A DNA stretch of 43,707 nt from Mastigamoeba balamuthi. Taxonomy: Eukaryota; Evosea; Mastigamoebida; Mastigamoebidae. Position 1 is the first letter of the stretch. Every line of letters starts with the position of its first letter. Both the position numbers and the translations under genes were made by a program. Location: contig CACRSC010000058.1 in assembly GCA_902651635.1 (NCBI GenBank), positions 86,034-129,740 of the forward strand, given 5' to 3'. The notes under the pieces were generated by a model. It was given only the letters and a program-made list of their open reading frames with translations. It was not told the origin of the DNA and did not search any database. Below, piece by piece: positions 1 through 11,124 of the stretch.

Positions 1-57
1 GAGAGACGACACACACACACACACACACACACCAGAGAGAGAGAGAGAGAGCAGGGA
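1..57. repeat. CA/GA microsatellite inside an intron
   Basis: Alternating CA dinucleotides (about positions 9-33) followed by GA dinucleotides (about 35-52). The tract lies just beyond the last visible splice donor of the minus-strand DEAH helicase gene, so it is intron sequence of that gene. Confidence 0.85.
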
Positions 58-80
58 GCGCGAGTGTGAGAGTAGCGCAC

Positions 81-2817
81 TTGTTGTTGATGAGGAAGGA
101 GGACTGGTTGAGCTGCCTGCGGGCCGTCTGCGTGAAGAACCCCGCGCAGAGCGCCTCGAGCAGCGCAGAGACCTCGCCGGGCGCCAGGTCGCTGCCGTCG
201 TCGTCGCCGCCGCCGCACTCGGAGGCGCCGATGAGCCGCTGGGAGACGAGGTCGCCGCCGATCTGCGCGCGGACCTGCTCGACCGTCTGCATCGCCTGCG
301 AGCCCACGCCGTGCGCCCTGCACCACTCGCGGTCGCGGCCGCTGGCCCGCCACTGCGCGTGGGCCTCGAGCATCACCAGGTGGTCGCCGGCACGCCCGTA
401 CCTCCGCTCGGCCTCGCCCGCGAGCCTCGCGCGGGCCTCGTCGACGGGGTCGCCCTCTGCGCGCCTCGCCGTCTTGAAGAACACGTTCTCGACCGACAGC
501 ATCGCGCAGACCGTCACGGCCGCCCGCGCGACGCGCGCAGAGGCCGCGGTGGCCGCCACGAGCGCGCGGGCCAGCGCGGGCTCGAGGGGCAGGCGCTCGA
601 TCTGGCGGCCGAGCTCCGTGGGCGCCCCGGCGTCGTCGAGGGCGCCGATGGCGTGCAGGTGCGTCAGCGCCTCGGCCAGCGACACGTCGTCGGGCGCGTC
701 GAGGAAGCCGAACGCCGAGACGTCGGCAACGCCGAGGACCTTGAGCGAGAGCACCGTCGCGCGCAGGCTGGCCCTGCGGATCTCGGGCAGCGTCTCGGGC
801 GTCATGCGCTCGTCGTAGAGCGACTGCGAGTAGAGGCGGTAGCAGTGGCCCTCGCGCGTGCGGCCCGCGCGGCCCAGGCGCTGGTCCGCGGCGCTCTTGC
901 TGACGAGCACCACGCGCAGCGTGTCCATGCCCAGCTCCGCGCTGAACCAGTTCTGCTTGACGTAGCTGGGGGGGCGAGCGAGGGCGTCAGCCGTTGTGCG
1001 CTTGCACTGCGCCAACGCATTCAATTGCTCTGCTGCCGCGGCCCCGGCGGTCGGTCGCTCGCGTTGGCCGAATACCCGCACAGAAGGCTCTGGTTTCAGC
1101 CGAGCTTCAAGCAGAGGCGATGCTACGCGCCACGGGCTCTGCGAGTCTTCACCGACTCCGTAGTCGTATTGCGAATTCGCTCCCGTCCGCTGGCCCGAAT
1201 CAATTGAACCGAGAGAGGAGAAAGGGGGGTACCCGGGGTCGACGACGTAGACGATGCCGTTGATGGTGACGCTGGTCTCGGCGACGTTGGTCGAGAAGAC
1301 GACCTTGCGCGTGTGGGGCGGCGGCGGCTCGAAGACGGCCAGCTGCTCCTCGGGCGGCAGCGACGCGTGCAGCGGCAGCACGAGGATGTCGGGCGCGTTC
1401 TCGGCCTCGTCGGGCATGTCGAGCGCGAGCTGCTGTATGCGGTCCGCGAGGTCCCTGCACGCCCGCGCGATCTCGTCCTGGCCCGTCAGGAACACGAGGA
1501 TGTCGCCCTCGGGCGCCGTCATGTGCAGGTTCGCCACCAGGTCTATCGTGGGCCCCAGGTTGATCGACTGCGGCCGATCGTGAGACGCAGGTTCCGCTGC
1601 GAGCCACAGCGGTTGCGTGCGGGTAAAGCGCCGGGAGACGGGCGAGAGCGGGGGACGGAAACACTGGAGCCCACCTCCCACTTCACAGAGGCAATGTTTG
1701 TTCACTCTCCTCTGGCCGAATCAATTGATAGGCACGAGGGCCAGTGCCCGCAGCAGTACCATTAAGATCTCGCTTTGCACAGCGGAACGGCAGCAGGCAG
1801 GCACGCTCGCTCAGAACATTGCTCAGCACCCACAGGAAAATCAATTGATTGAGAGCGCAGTGTGCTGAGGGGCGTGCCTGCTCGCTGTAGGTGAGGACGT
1901 TGACGGTGGGCGGGACGTAGTGGCACTCGACGGGGAACGTGCGGCCGGGGACGTTGATGACGGGGCAGCCGCCAAAGAACCGGCTGAACTTGGCCGAGTC
2001 CAGTGTCGCTGACGTCACTATCAGGCGCAGCGACGGGCGCCGCGCGATGACCTCCTTGAGCAGGCCGAACAGGATGTCGGTGTTGATCGAGCGCTCGTGG
2101 GCCTCGTCCAGCACCAGCGCTGAGTACCGGTCCAGATCCCGGTCCTGCCAATCGCGATATCGTGTGAGGCTGATTCGCTTGCTGGTCTTGCCTGCGTTGC
2201 GTCACGTAATAGCGGAATCTCTTCCCCCCCCCCAAAGAGAGTAGCTAACAACTGATATGACACTATAGACCGGGAATTACTCCGTGATGGCACCGCCCCA
2301 TTCGACTGCCTCCTTGAGCCGCCCACCGCGTGTGCCAGCAGCCAGCAACGGCCCAGCGGCAGGCGGCCCAGACCGCGAATCTCGGGAGGGGGGATATCGA
2401 TATCTAGATACGGGGATCCCAGGCGGGGGCGCGCACCGAGACGATCTCCCTGAGGAGGACGCCGTCTGTCATGAACTTGATGCGCGTGCGCGGCGACGTC
2501 CTGTCCACGAACCGCACGGCGAAGCCCACCTCGCCGCCGACCTCGCCCCCGCGCTCGCCCGCGACCCTGCGGGCCACGGTGACGGCGCCGACCCTGCGGG
2601 GGTTCGTGACGCCGACGCAGCGCAGCGCCGGGGCCCCGGGGCTCCCGGGCTGCTGGGCGAGGAGGCGCTGGACGTCGGGCCAGCCGTCGGCCACGTACTG
2701 CGCGATCTGCGTCGTCTTGCCGCAGCCCGTCTCGCCGACGACGATCGCCACGCTGCTCCCGGCCACCGCCGCCAGGATCTGCGCGCGGTACGCCGCGATC
2801 GGGAGCGCCTCGGCCAT
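81..2817 (-). CDS. DEAH-box RNA helicase (partial, C-terminus outside the window)
   Basis: ATP-dependent RNA helicase of the DEAH/RHA class, probably acting in pre-mRNA splicing or ribosome assembly. Proposed exons, in minus-strand order: 2817-2437, 2144-1878, 1567-1233, 965-81; the gene runs off the left edge. All joins keep frame and give 622 visible residues. Seen: Walker A GETGCGKT (28-35), motif Ia-like [13 protein letters not shown] box (140-143), SAT (172-174), motif IV-V FLTGQ and STNVAETS, motif [10 protein letters not shown], then the HA2 region. The N-terminus before Walker A is very short, as in DHX33/DHX35-type helicases rather than Prp22; the exact orthologue is uncertain. Donors are GTGCGC (intron 1), GCACGC (intron 2, a probable GC-AG intron), GTACCC (intron 3) and GTGCGC at the left edge. 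The two middle introns contain CAATTGATT on the sense strand. Confidence 0.93.
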
Positions 2818-3106
2818 CGGGGTTTCGGTGGGGGCGGACCAGCGCGCGCGCGCGGAGCGGAGAGGGGCACAGAGATACTAGTAAATATCGCACGAAATAT
2901 CTCCATCTGCCAGATATTCTGCTGAAGCATGATTGCATGATAATATGAGGAGGCCCAGCGCCCTGCAATTGGATTCAGCAGCGGTGCTGCGGAACGGAGG
3001 TAGTGCTGTCACATTCTCCAGATTTCGAACCGATCTGTAGAGGAGATACTGGTATCTTTCAAGGGCCATCAGGCATTTTATCTTCAAAGAGAGAAGAGGA
3101 GCAGCG
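2818..3106. promoter_or_regulatory. Divergent promoter, helicase / CYTH-like gene
   Basis: The 289 bases between two divergent start codons hold several copies of a GATAT-type element: AATATCTCC at 2896-2904, AGATATT at 2912-2918 and GGAGATACT at 3042-3050. The same element recurs at the other single-copy gene starts in the window. No TATA box is obvious. The promoter role is inferred from this recurrence. Confidence 0.55.
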
Positions 3107-4122
3107 ATGGCACTGGCGTGGGAGACGAGGCTGTTCTGGCGCAAGGGGGCGGGCGAGGACGACGCCAAGCTGGCGCTGGAGGGCGCCGAGCTGCGCACGG
3201 ACGTCTACATCGACCTGGGGGAGCCCGACCTGGGGTCTGCTGCTCCCATGCCGCTGCTGCTGCTTTGTTGCTGTGTTGTTTGTGTTGTTGTGTTGTTGTG
3301 TTGTTGTGTTGTTGTGTTATGCTGTTATGTTGTGATACTGTTGTGCTGCTGTGGCATTATGTTATGCTGTGATGTTGTAGTATTGATTGTTCTGCGCTGA
3401 TGTGCTGTGCTGACCCCAGTGTGTGCTCTCAGCCTCAAGCTCAGGTCCTGGGGCCGCCGCAAGCAGGAGATGGAGCTCAAGGTCCGCTCGGACAGGCGCA
3501 ACGGCGGCGAGGCCTGGGCCAAGCCCGTCCGCGCCCCCTCGCAGCTGCGAGGTCCGCCCACTTGCCCCTCTCAGTCCCCCCACCTCCGCACTCGCCCACC
3601 ACCCGATATCCAGAGATATCAATCCCCCTGCACCTCCCCTGATTTCCCATGACGCCGCATTCCTCTGCTGACGTCACGCCCCGTCCCCTGCGTGCCCGCT
3701 TCCCTGCAGGGTCGGCCGAGTCGGTTCCCGACCTCGTGGAGCTGCGGTCGCTGGCGGCCGAGGCGCTTGCAGGGAGCCAGGAGCGCGTGGCCGCCGCGCG
3801 CAGGGCGCTGGGGCTGCTGCCCGAGGCGCTGGCGGCGTGCTACGTGCTGGACAAGGCGCGCGTGCAGCGGCCCGCCCTGGTGGGCGCCGTGCAGTGCTCC
3901 TACGAGGTCGCCGTCTTCCGCGCGCGCAGGACGACGGCCGCGGGCGAGGTCGTCGACCTGGGCGAGTACGTCTCGGTCTGCGCCGAGGGCGGCAGCGACG
4001 CCGTGCTGCCCTCGGGCCTCGTGGCCTTCTCGCACGCCCCGCGCAACGCCATGGTCATGGGCTTCCCCGAGTTCATCGCCAGGCTCGCCCGCAGCAACGG
4101 CGCCTCCACCAGCAGCCACTGA
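3107..4122 (+). CDS. Small hypothetical protein, CYTH-like
   Basis: Three exons, 3107-3234, 3433-3551 and 3710-4122, join in frame (phases 2 and 1) to give 219 residues. Donors GTCTGC and GTCCGC, acceptors CTCAG and CTGCAG. The N-terminal 80 residues carry charged alternating strands (ELRTDVYIDL, GLKLRSWG, MELKVR, EAWAKP) that resemble the tunnel strands of CYTH / triphosphate tunnel metalloenzymes, but the canonical ExExK start motif is not clear. The C-terminal part has an alanine-rich helix (VELRSLAAEALAGSQERVAA) and then beta strands. No signal peptide or membrane segment. Two GATAT-type sites also lie in intron 2 (about 3604-3624). The gene is real by its splice logic; the family call is tentative and the substrate unknown. 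Confidence 0.7.
3240..3395 (+). repeat. TGTTG-type low-complexity tract in an intron
   Basis: Imperfect repeats of TGTTG/TGCTG fill most of intron 1 of the CYTH-like gene. A similar TGTTG tract, also on the sense strand, lies in intron 1 of SDR1 (about 8355-8400, seen as CAACA on the plus strand). Confidence 0.8.
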
Positions 4123-4323
4123 GGTGCTGTGCTCTGGGCCCCCGCAGCTGAGTGGCGGGTCGGCGGAGCAGCAGGCACTGCCAGAACAACGGCAAATGCG
4201 GTGCATTGCAGTGCTTGCGTGCGGTGGCGTGCAACGAGGGGTCACGGGCAGCGAGGAGTGATGAGGGGGGGAGGAGTTCTAGAGAACCAAGTACAGTACA
4301 GCGATAGACGTGTGTGCGTGTGC

Positions 4324-6710
4324 TTATCTCATGTACGTGTTGCGCGGCTGCATCAGCAGAACGCGCACCTGCTCCGGGCTCAGCGGCGCACCCTGAGCCG
4401 CTGCGGCTGTGGCGTGCTGCTGCTGAAGGCCAAAGGCAGTCAGACACAGAGGGGATGATCCGGAATGGTCTGTGGGGCTACTCACAGTGCGCGACCACTT
4501 GCCGAACAGGGCCGACTGGACGACAGAGCCTTGCGTGGTGTACAGCGCGCTGGACAGCGTGCCCATCGCGGTGCTCCGCTGCTGCGACTGCTGTTGGGCC
4601 GCCGAGAGCAGGAAGGCCTTGCCGCCAGCCCGCCACTTGGCCTCGTCGCGGAGCCTCCGCACCCCCTCCTGCCAAAGCGCGCATGCACGTGAGGCGTGTC
4701 CGCTCGACCAGTCTCTGGCGTACCGTCAGGTCCGTGAAGAGCGACTTCTCGAGCTCGCTCGAGTAGGAGACGAGCTCGGGGGTGGACAGGAGGGAGACCA
4801 GCAGGCCGCGTGCCCTGGGGATGTCGCCGTTGCCCGCCAGCTCGGACGCCTTGGACAGCGCCTCGCCGACACTGAGCCTGTGCCGAGTCGGGGTGTCAGA
4901 ACCCAGGCGCAGCGATTCCCAACGCTGGGCGCACCTCAGGAACTGCGAGCCAACTGAGGCATCGATGCCACTGTCTTCGGGCGCTGGCCATTGCATTCTG
5001 AAGGCCCCCGAGCAGACGATGTAGTTGTGACCCGTCCCGGGCACTGTGTACCTCACCTGCACCGTCGCGACGCTCTGCTCCTCGGCGGGCAGGGCGGCCG
5101 GGGGCACCGCGAAGCTCAGGCACAGGTCCCGCGTCTCGCCTTCGGACATCTCGGGGATCTCGACGAGCTTCCCCTCGTCCGAGTCGGTGCAGCTGAAGGC
5201 CGTGCGGACCCCCAACAGCTTCACCCCGCCCTGCGTCTGGACGGTGACCTCGATCGACTGCGCGACGGTGGTGAGCAGGCTACCCAGGACCGTCGCGAAC
5301 GCCTCGCCGAGGCTCTCGTTGGTCCGCACGTACGTGTACCGCCCGTTGCCCACACGGGCGACATCGGCGCAGAGCTGTGCGTTGTGTTCTGCGCCGTACC
5401 CGAACGTGTTGACGCTGCACCCCAGCGGCAGCAGCTCCTCCAGGGTCTCCATCGACGCACCCAACTCCTCGGTACTGTGTAGTCTCGTCGTTGAGCCCGA
5501 ATTTCAAAATCAACTGGAATTCGCACTTGTGGCAGTTCTGCCCGTCGGTGAGCAGAAATATGGAGGAAACGTCGTTGGCGGTCGAGCGCGCGTTAAGGAT
5601 GTCCAAGGCGGTCCGGAGGCCCTTCCACAGTGCCGGACCGCCCGCCGCGGTCTGCAGCCTCATCGCCAAAAGCGCTTCGATGACTGGCTTGGCGTCTTCA
5701 GTAGCTCGGCGCAGGTGGCAGACCACCTCTGACGTCGAGCTGAACGAGACGATGGCGACGCGGTCCCTGGGGCCCAGCTGCGTCAGCAGGAAACGCAGTG
5801 CACTGCGCGTGTGCGCCATCTTCTCGCCAGACATGCTCGAGTTTGTGTCGACGACGGCGACGATGTCAACCGCACACCTCACTGCCGACGATTCTTGCGC
5901 CCCTACAGATGAGGCAATTCCGCTTCTTCCAGCGTATACAGTCAGAAGCCCTCGCATTGTGTTCACATCAGAGGCGCCCAGGCTTGTGACACCGGGCTTG
6001 CTGAGCACCGCAGCGATTTTGATTGGGGATTCTGGCGCGCGAAAACTGGCGCAGTGGCCCAGCCTTTCCTCCGACAGCAGGTGCCTCGGCGTGGTCGACG
6101 TCGAAGGCGGCGAGGGAGACACCCCGGGTGAGAACAGGGGTATCGCCAGCCGCGGCACTGGCGGCATCCTGAACGGGCCCTGCGCCGGCGCCCCGGGCGT
6201 CATCGAAACCGGCGACGGCTCGGAAATACCCGCTGTCGGGGGCTGCACGACGCAGGCCGCTCCCAGAGACGCCCAGCCCGTGCCAGGCGACTCCCCCCTC
6301 GCCAGAGGGTGGGCACCGTAGGGGGCTAGTCGGTTGGGGGGCTGGAGGGCCGGAGGAGTGGGGATGCTGGGCGATGGCCGCTGCGAGGCGAGAATGTTGG
6401 TCTGCATGAGGTCCGCGAAAAAGCTGTCGTCCTGCGAAACCGACGAGTCCGGGGCCATCTGGGGGAGCGGCGCCTTGCACATCGGGCAGTCGCGTATCCT
6501 GTGGTCGATGCTGTCCCTGCGGGGCCCCATGCGCTGGTCAGTTCGCGGGACCACAGGGCCAGAGCGAAAGAAGTTCACACTTTTTGGTATTTTTCTTTAC
6601 CTTATGCAATCAAAATGAAAAATGTGTCCGCAGGCCGTCTGGAACAGCGCCGCCCCCTTGGCCATCGGCTGCAGGCATATCGGGCAGTCCTCTCTGGGCG
6701 ACTTCTCCAT
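4324..6710 (-). CDS. RING-H2 / von Willebrand A protein (WAV3-like E3 ubiquitin ligase)
   Basis: Five exons, 6710-6601, 6516-5527, 5474-4724, 4668-4486 and 4422-4324, add to exactly 711 codons. The N-terminus is a RING-H2 finger split by intron 1: C9-C12-C27-H29-H32-C35-C47-C50, all eight ligands present, which points to E2 binding and ubiquitin transfer. A proline/serine-rich linker follows, then a vWA domain starting at VDIVAVVD and running to LLTDGQN. The MIDAS motif reads DTNSS, with Asn in place of the first Ser. After it comes the beta-rich region typical of plant WAV3/EDA40 proteins, and a helical tail ending at MRNTYMR-like residues before TAA. Intron 2 is only 52 bases. The order RING, linker, vWA, beta domain is the known WAV3 architecture. 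The ligase role is inferred from family; the substrate is unknown. Confidence 0.88.
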
Positions 6711-6774
6711 CGCGGGTGTGTAGAGTCCACAGCGGGTGCTACTAAAGAAAGAAAGATACACAATGACACATCAA

Positions 6775-6783
6775 AATATCTCC
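6775..6783. promoter_or_regulatory. AATATCTCC element upstream of the RING-vWA gene
   Basis: A perfect AATATCTCC lies 65 bases upstream of the start codon at 6710, the same motif found near the other single-copy genes. Confidence 0.5.
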
Positions 6784-7232
6784 CTAAAGAAGATCACCGT
6801 ACGGGACCAGGTCTCCCGCTGGGAGCCACAATGGAGGCATGGCGTGACTGGCATTAGTCGGCAAGCCCTGCTCCTCTCTTTGGTAGTCTGTGTGGAAACG
6901 GTGGAAGTGGAGGTGAAGCCAAAAATAGAGCGAGCCTATTTGAGGCGATTCCAAAATCGACGTATTTCACACCACCACAGCGCAAATCTATCAAGGGTCC
7001 TTCAGGTCCCGGGCTCTTTGCGTGTGTCCTTATGCACAGCACAGCCTTCTGAACGAAATAAGATTCAATAACGCAACGTAACACCAGCCGGTAGGCCTTT
7101 CATACGAACGAGGTACGCAGTTGAATCCAGCATCGCGACACTAAAGAAGACTGCGTGGGTTGCTGATTGCTTGTTCAGCCGGCGTATCACTGTGTGATAC
7201 GCGGGGAGGAGAGGGGCACACGCCTCCGGGTC
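6784..7232. other. Intergenic, no gene seen
   Basis: Between the RING-vWA promoter and the SDR1 stop codon. The one open frame here (6736-7071, plus) has no recognisable motif, unlike codon use, and starts inside the putative promoter, so I do not call it. It probably holds the SDR1 3' untranslated region. Confidence 0.5.
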
Positions 7233-8983
7233 TCAGATCCTCGGGGCAGGCGAGCTGCGGAAGAAGCCGATGATGCGCAAGCCGAGGTGCAGCAGCTCAG
7301 CGGGGAGCATCGGCACCAGGCGCGTGGCAATCGCGAGCAGCGCGGGGAACGCGACCACAGCGTCGCCCTCCTGCACACCCTCGGCGATGATGTCCGCGGC
7401 CTGCTCCGGACTTATCTCAAACGGCTTCCACGCCTCGAACAGGCCTGTGATCACAACAGCCAGTCAGCGGGACATCGCTCACGGACCACAGAAGTCTCCA
7501 TGAAACAACTGGAGGACGAGTACTCGACAAAGCGGGAAAGATAACCTCTGCCCTGCCCATCCCAATCGAGGGCACAACCTCTTAGACTCGGCAAATTGAA
7601 CACGAAAGCGGAGGGTTACCGACGAGCCGCTGCACTTCCGTGAGACAGAAGGGCCGCAGCTTGCGCCTCGCGACCCGGCACAGCGGCACAGAAAGGGCAG
7701 AATAGAAAACAGCAACAGGGAGGGAGAGTAACAGGGGAAGAGTATAGGCACGTACTGGTCATATGCGACGCCACAAACCCCGGGGTGACGAGGGTCACGC
7801 AGATGCCGCGCTTGGCGTACTCGCAGCGCAGAGTTGCGGCCAGAGCGTCGACGCCGGCTTTGGAGGCAGCGTAGGCGCTGGTGGCCCTGACGTTTCCCAT
7901 CAGCGACCCCACGAGCACGACGCTCCCGCTGCCGCGCTCGGCCATGCGCCCGACGGCCGCATAGGCCACGTTGGCGCTGCCCGTGAAGTTGGTGTCGAGG
8001 ACGCGCAGGGCGAGGTCCGAGGCGGGCGTCGAGGCGCCGAGCTCCTCGCGGGCCGTCTGCGAGCTGGCGCCCGCGTTGGCGTAGACAACGTCGAGCGGCG
8101 TGGCGCTGTCGCTGCGCTCGATCCACTGCCTGACCGCAGCCCTGTCCGTAACGTCCACCTCCTGCGCCAGGGGCAGAGCGCTCAGCACGGTTGCTATAAC
8201 TCGCGCTGCGCTGCCAGGGGCTTACCTCCGCCCTTGGCCGTCACCCATTCGCCAAAGAACTCCCCCCTCCAACCAACAGGAGAGCTTGGGAACGGGTCTG
8301 TGCGCTTCGGTGCAGCACTTTTGGAACTGGGGCAGTTGGGGTAATGGATATTACACAATACAGCACAACACAACACAACACAAAGCAAAGAAAAGCAAAA
8401 CAAACTCAAAATCAATGAACTCAATTGCGCTCTGCCCCAGCGCATTTCCTCGGCTTTTCCTCTGCACACGTGGCAGACCACCGCCGGCCATCAAGGGGAG
8501 AGAGACAGGGCCGAGGGCCGGCGGGGCAGCCACGCGGCCAGCGACGTGACGCGTGGGAGGCAGGGAGGGGCCGGGCAACCAGCAGCGGCCAGCGACGTGA
8601 CACGTGGGAGGCAAGGGCAGGGAGTCGGGGGTGGGGGGGGGGGAAGTGGCCGCGAGACGCACGTCAGCGACGACGTCGGCGCCGAGGGCGCGGCACTGCG
8701 AGGCCACCGCGTCGAGACGTGCCCTGCTGCGCCCCGCGAGGTACAGCACTGCCCCGGGGACCGCGTGGCGCCTGGCCAGGGCTGCCCCGATGCCGCTCGA
8801 GGCGCCCGTGACGGCCACGGCCCTCGGGGCGGCCCGGGGGCTGCGCGGGCAGCAGAGGCGCAGCAGCGAGAGCAGCGCGTGGGCGGCGGCCAGCGGCAGC
8901 ACGACGGCCTGCAGCGCCACGAGCTGGGCGAGCACCTGCAGGAGAGGGCCCACCACGCGCAGAGCCTTGCGGGTCCACAGCAT
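7233..8983 (-). CDS. Membrane-anchored short-chain dehydrogenase/reductase, copy 1 (SDR1)
   Basis: NAD(P)-dependent oxidoreductase of the classical SDR fold. Exons 8983-8663, 8161-7756 and 7444-7233 give 312 residues; donors GTGCGT and GTACGT, phases 0 and 1. An N-terminal hydrophobic segment (about 10-43) should anchor it in a membrane, probably the ER. Cofactor motif TGASSGIG (59-66), NAG (136-138), and catalytic Asn165, Ser193, Tyr204 and Lys208 (YAASK) are all present. A hydrophobic C-terminal region (about 270-305) could add membrane contact. Layout and length recall 3-ketodihydrosphingosine reductase and DHRS7-type lipid reductases; the substrate cannot be read from sequence. It is closely similar to SDR2 at 31,424-32,983, with identical intron positions. 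Intron 1 is about 500 bases and carries low-complexity and tandem repeats. Confidence 0.92.
8534..8616. repeat. Short tandem duplication in SDR1 intron 1
   Basis: The 15-mer GGCCAGCGACGTGAC followed by RCGTGGGAGGCA occurs at 8536 and again at 8587, spacing 51 bases. It lies wholly inside intron 1. Confidence 0.7.
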
Positions 8984-9018
8984 CGGAGGGGAGGGGGTTC
9001 GTGTGCTGGGTATCTGCA

Positions 9019-9041
9019 GATATTCCTGCTGAAATATCTCC
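9019..9041. promoter_or_regulatory. GATAT-type promoter element upstream of SDR1
   Basis: AGATATT at 9019-9025 and AATATCTCC at 9033-9041, 36 to 58 bases upstream of the SDR1 start codon at 8983. SDR2 has the same pair of sites at a similar distance. Confidence 0.55.
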
Positions 9042-9049
9042 TGATACGG

Positions 9050-9578
9050 GGGCTTTGTGGAACCAATCCTAGTCTGTCCTGCTTTCGGCCATACTCTATC
9101 GCGTTGTGCCAAGCTCGTTCCGCAGTGTTATGCCCCTGCATGCCTGGACACTCCGCAACTACCGCAGAGAGATTGGTGTTGTCTGCCGCTTCTAATGGCT
9201 CTGCGAGTTATGTGATGTGTGCTCGCCGGGCGACTGAAGTTGGAGTTCGGCTATCGTGGTGCCGCGCCAAACAGCGGAGAGGCATCAGCTCATACGGCTT
9301 TCCCGAAGCATGGCAGTTCCTCTGTGCGCATGACACCGCACCAGGTACGCTCTGTCCGATAAAACGAACCACCTAAAATAGCCCCGAGACGAAGGTTCCT
9401 CTGTATCCGCGTGAATGCTGCACTGCACGGCTTCTCCGAATCGGCTTTGTGGCCCGCGGCATTTCAGTTCCGTTGAACTCTAGTTCCTCCGCTATTGCAC
9501 AGAGCAGCTAAATTGGCAGCAGTTCGTATCTCTTACCCCTCAGGTTGATCGCGCGGAGCATCAAGGAACTCGACGGTC
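9050..9578. other. Intergenic between SDR1 and array copy A
   Basis: No convincing gene. This stretch must contain the promoter of copy A. I see no AATATCTCC element in it. Confidence 0.5.
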
Positions 9579-10621
9579 ATGGCAGCAGCTCACACATCGC
9601 CAATCGCACTCAACGTCTCCACGAGCGTGGTCCACCGTTTCTCCCGCTTCACTGTTCGTTCCGCATGCGGGCGGCCAGATCACGCCACTGCTCATGCCTC
9701 GCTTGTATCCCCCTCTCCGTGGTTGCCCACAGGCGTGCGTCATGTGCGACTCGGAATGGATGACCAGGAATTGCCTGGGCGCAGAGTCAATCAGAGCAGC
9801 ATGCGAGACTGCTGCTGTCCGTGTAGAGGGCGACGAGCACGGCCCTGGTGAGCCAACCTAGAAAACCCCGCAGACTCAAGACGGAAGGGGGTTATCGCCC
9901 GTCAACCGAGCTCATTTTCCGAAGACCTTGGGCCCTGCACCAGATGCTGCACAACACGGCGGAAGAGGCTCGTCACCATCGAGGGGCTCGTTTCCGAGGA
10001 GTCGCGCCGGACAGGCGACACTCTTATGCGCATGTTTGTGTTCAACCAATGCAAATCGTGAGTTTATTAATCATCTGATGGGCATTTCAAGTTGATACGG
10101 ACGTCCCATGCGAGGACGTCACCATCATATTGTCCTCTCATCGGGGGGCTGTGTTGTGTGTGCTCGTATGCAGGCATTGCAACACGTCACGGCTGCATGT
10201 GGGTGGGCGCGTGGTGGTGGCGCTGACGGTGCAAGGACCACTGGGACCACTTGCAGAGGCTCTCTCTGAGCCCCTCTCCCTTGTCTCCCGTTCCTCCTAC
10301 ATACATCGGACCCGAGGTCTCGCCTACACCTGGGCCTCCGAGGCAGAGCCCAAGCCCAAAGATCTCAGCGACGACTTCGAGGTCAGGAGCGTAAGGACAC
10401 CAGATTGGGGAGAGCGTCGAGCCAGGAAGAACAAGACAAATGGAGACCACGGACATGCAAGCGCAGCACCGCAGCAGGCATGCGACAGCACGGGAAAAGG
10501 GAACAACGGGGAAGGCGAGGGGCTGATGGCGCAGGTCGGGCTGTTGGTACGTCTGCAGAGCGAGCAGATGGAGCGCGTGAGGATTTTGCGGTATCTGGTC
10601 CACTCGGATCTGTTCAATTGA
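9579..10621 (+). CDS. Array family copy A, unknown Cys/His-core + coiled-coil protein
   Basis: Exons 9579-9653, 9733-9847, 9925-10057 and 10174-10621 join in phases 0, 1 and 2 to 256 residues. Exon 1 gives the family N-terminus (PIALNVSTSVVHRFSRFT). Exon 2 gives CDSEWMTRNCLGAESI and VRVEGDEHGP. Exon 3 has the CxxCC cysteines (LGPCTRCC) and ends MFVFNQCKS. Exon 4 begins HCNTSRLHVGGRVV, passes GPLGPLAEALSEP and SRSSY, then a charged, low-conservation linker, and ends with the helix VGLLVRLQSEQMERVRILRY. The exon 3 acceptor is AAG after a weak pyrimidine tract, which makes this the least certain splice of the copy. This is the outermost, most divergent intact copy, next to SDR1. Function unknown; I infer a nuclear or regulatory oligomer only from the coiled-coil tail. 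Confidence 0.72.
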
Positions 10622-11124
10622 GTCTTTCTTCAGTTCTTTCATCAAGTGTTCAGCCAAACAACAAGTGACCTGTTCTTACCCAAGACATGAAAATGCAGTG
10701 CGTAGCACAGATTCCAGAGTATTGATGACATCCCGAGTGGCTCGCGATAGCCGAACCTCACTCAACTCTGCGCTCTTTTACATCTCATAGACACTGCCAT
10801 TTCCAACCCGTCATACATTTCCGTTTCGAAAATCGGTCGTGCTCCATTCGCCCCGGCAAACACCCCGGGGCCTCCACTTTCTCCAACAGAATGGTGGAAG
10901 AGCCTTCGATGCCTCAAAATCCATTCCGCAATCGGCGCACACGTGGCCCTGGTTGGCGCTGATATGTTATCAGAGGCGCAGGCCGCGCCGTGTCCCAATA
11001 CCGGCTGGACTTTTTCCGCTTGCCGATTTTCCTGCTCTCATTACGTTACCAACCCCCCGCCAGCAGGGTCGCAAGGCAAGTGCGCTGGCAGAGTCTTCCT
11101 GGCCAGGTGGGGGATAGGAGCGCC
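10622..11124. other. Copy A-B spacer, contains the B-type upstream region
   Basis: No gene seen. From about 10,785 onward it matches the region upstream of copy E (about 16,960-17,269), for example TTCG(A)AAATCGG(T/C)C followed by (C/T)ATTCGCCCC. The shared stretch probably carries the promoter of the B/E subtype. Confidence 0.55.

Noticed and set aside
2021-2968. 315-residue minus frame over the helicase start
   Set aside because: Arg-rich shadow of helicase exon 1; the Walker A and DEAH motifs are in other frames joined by splicing.
6736-7071. 111-residue plus frame in the RING-vWA upstream region
   Set aside because: No motif, and it begins across the promoter element; likely chance.
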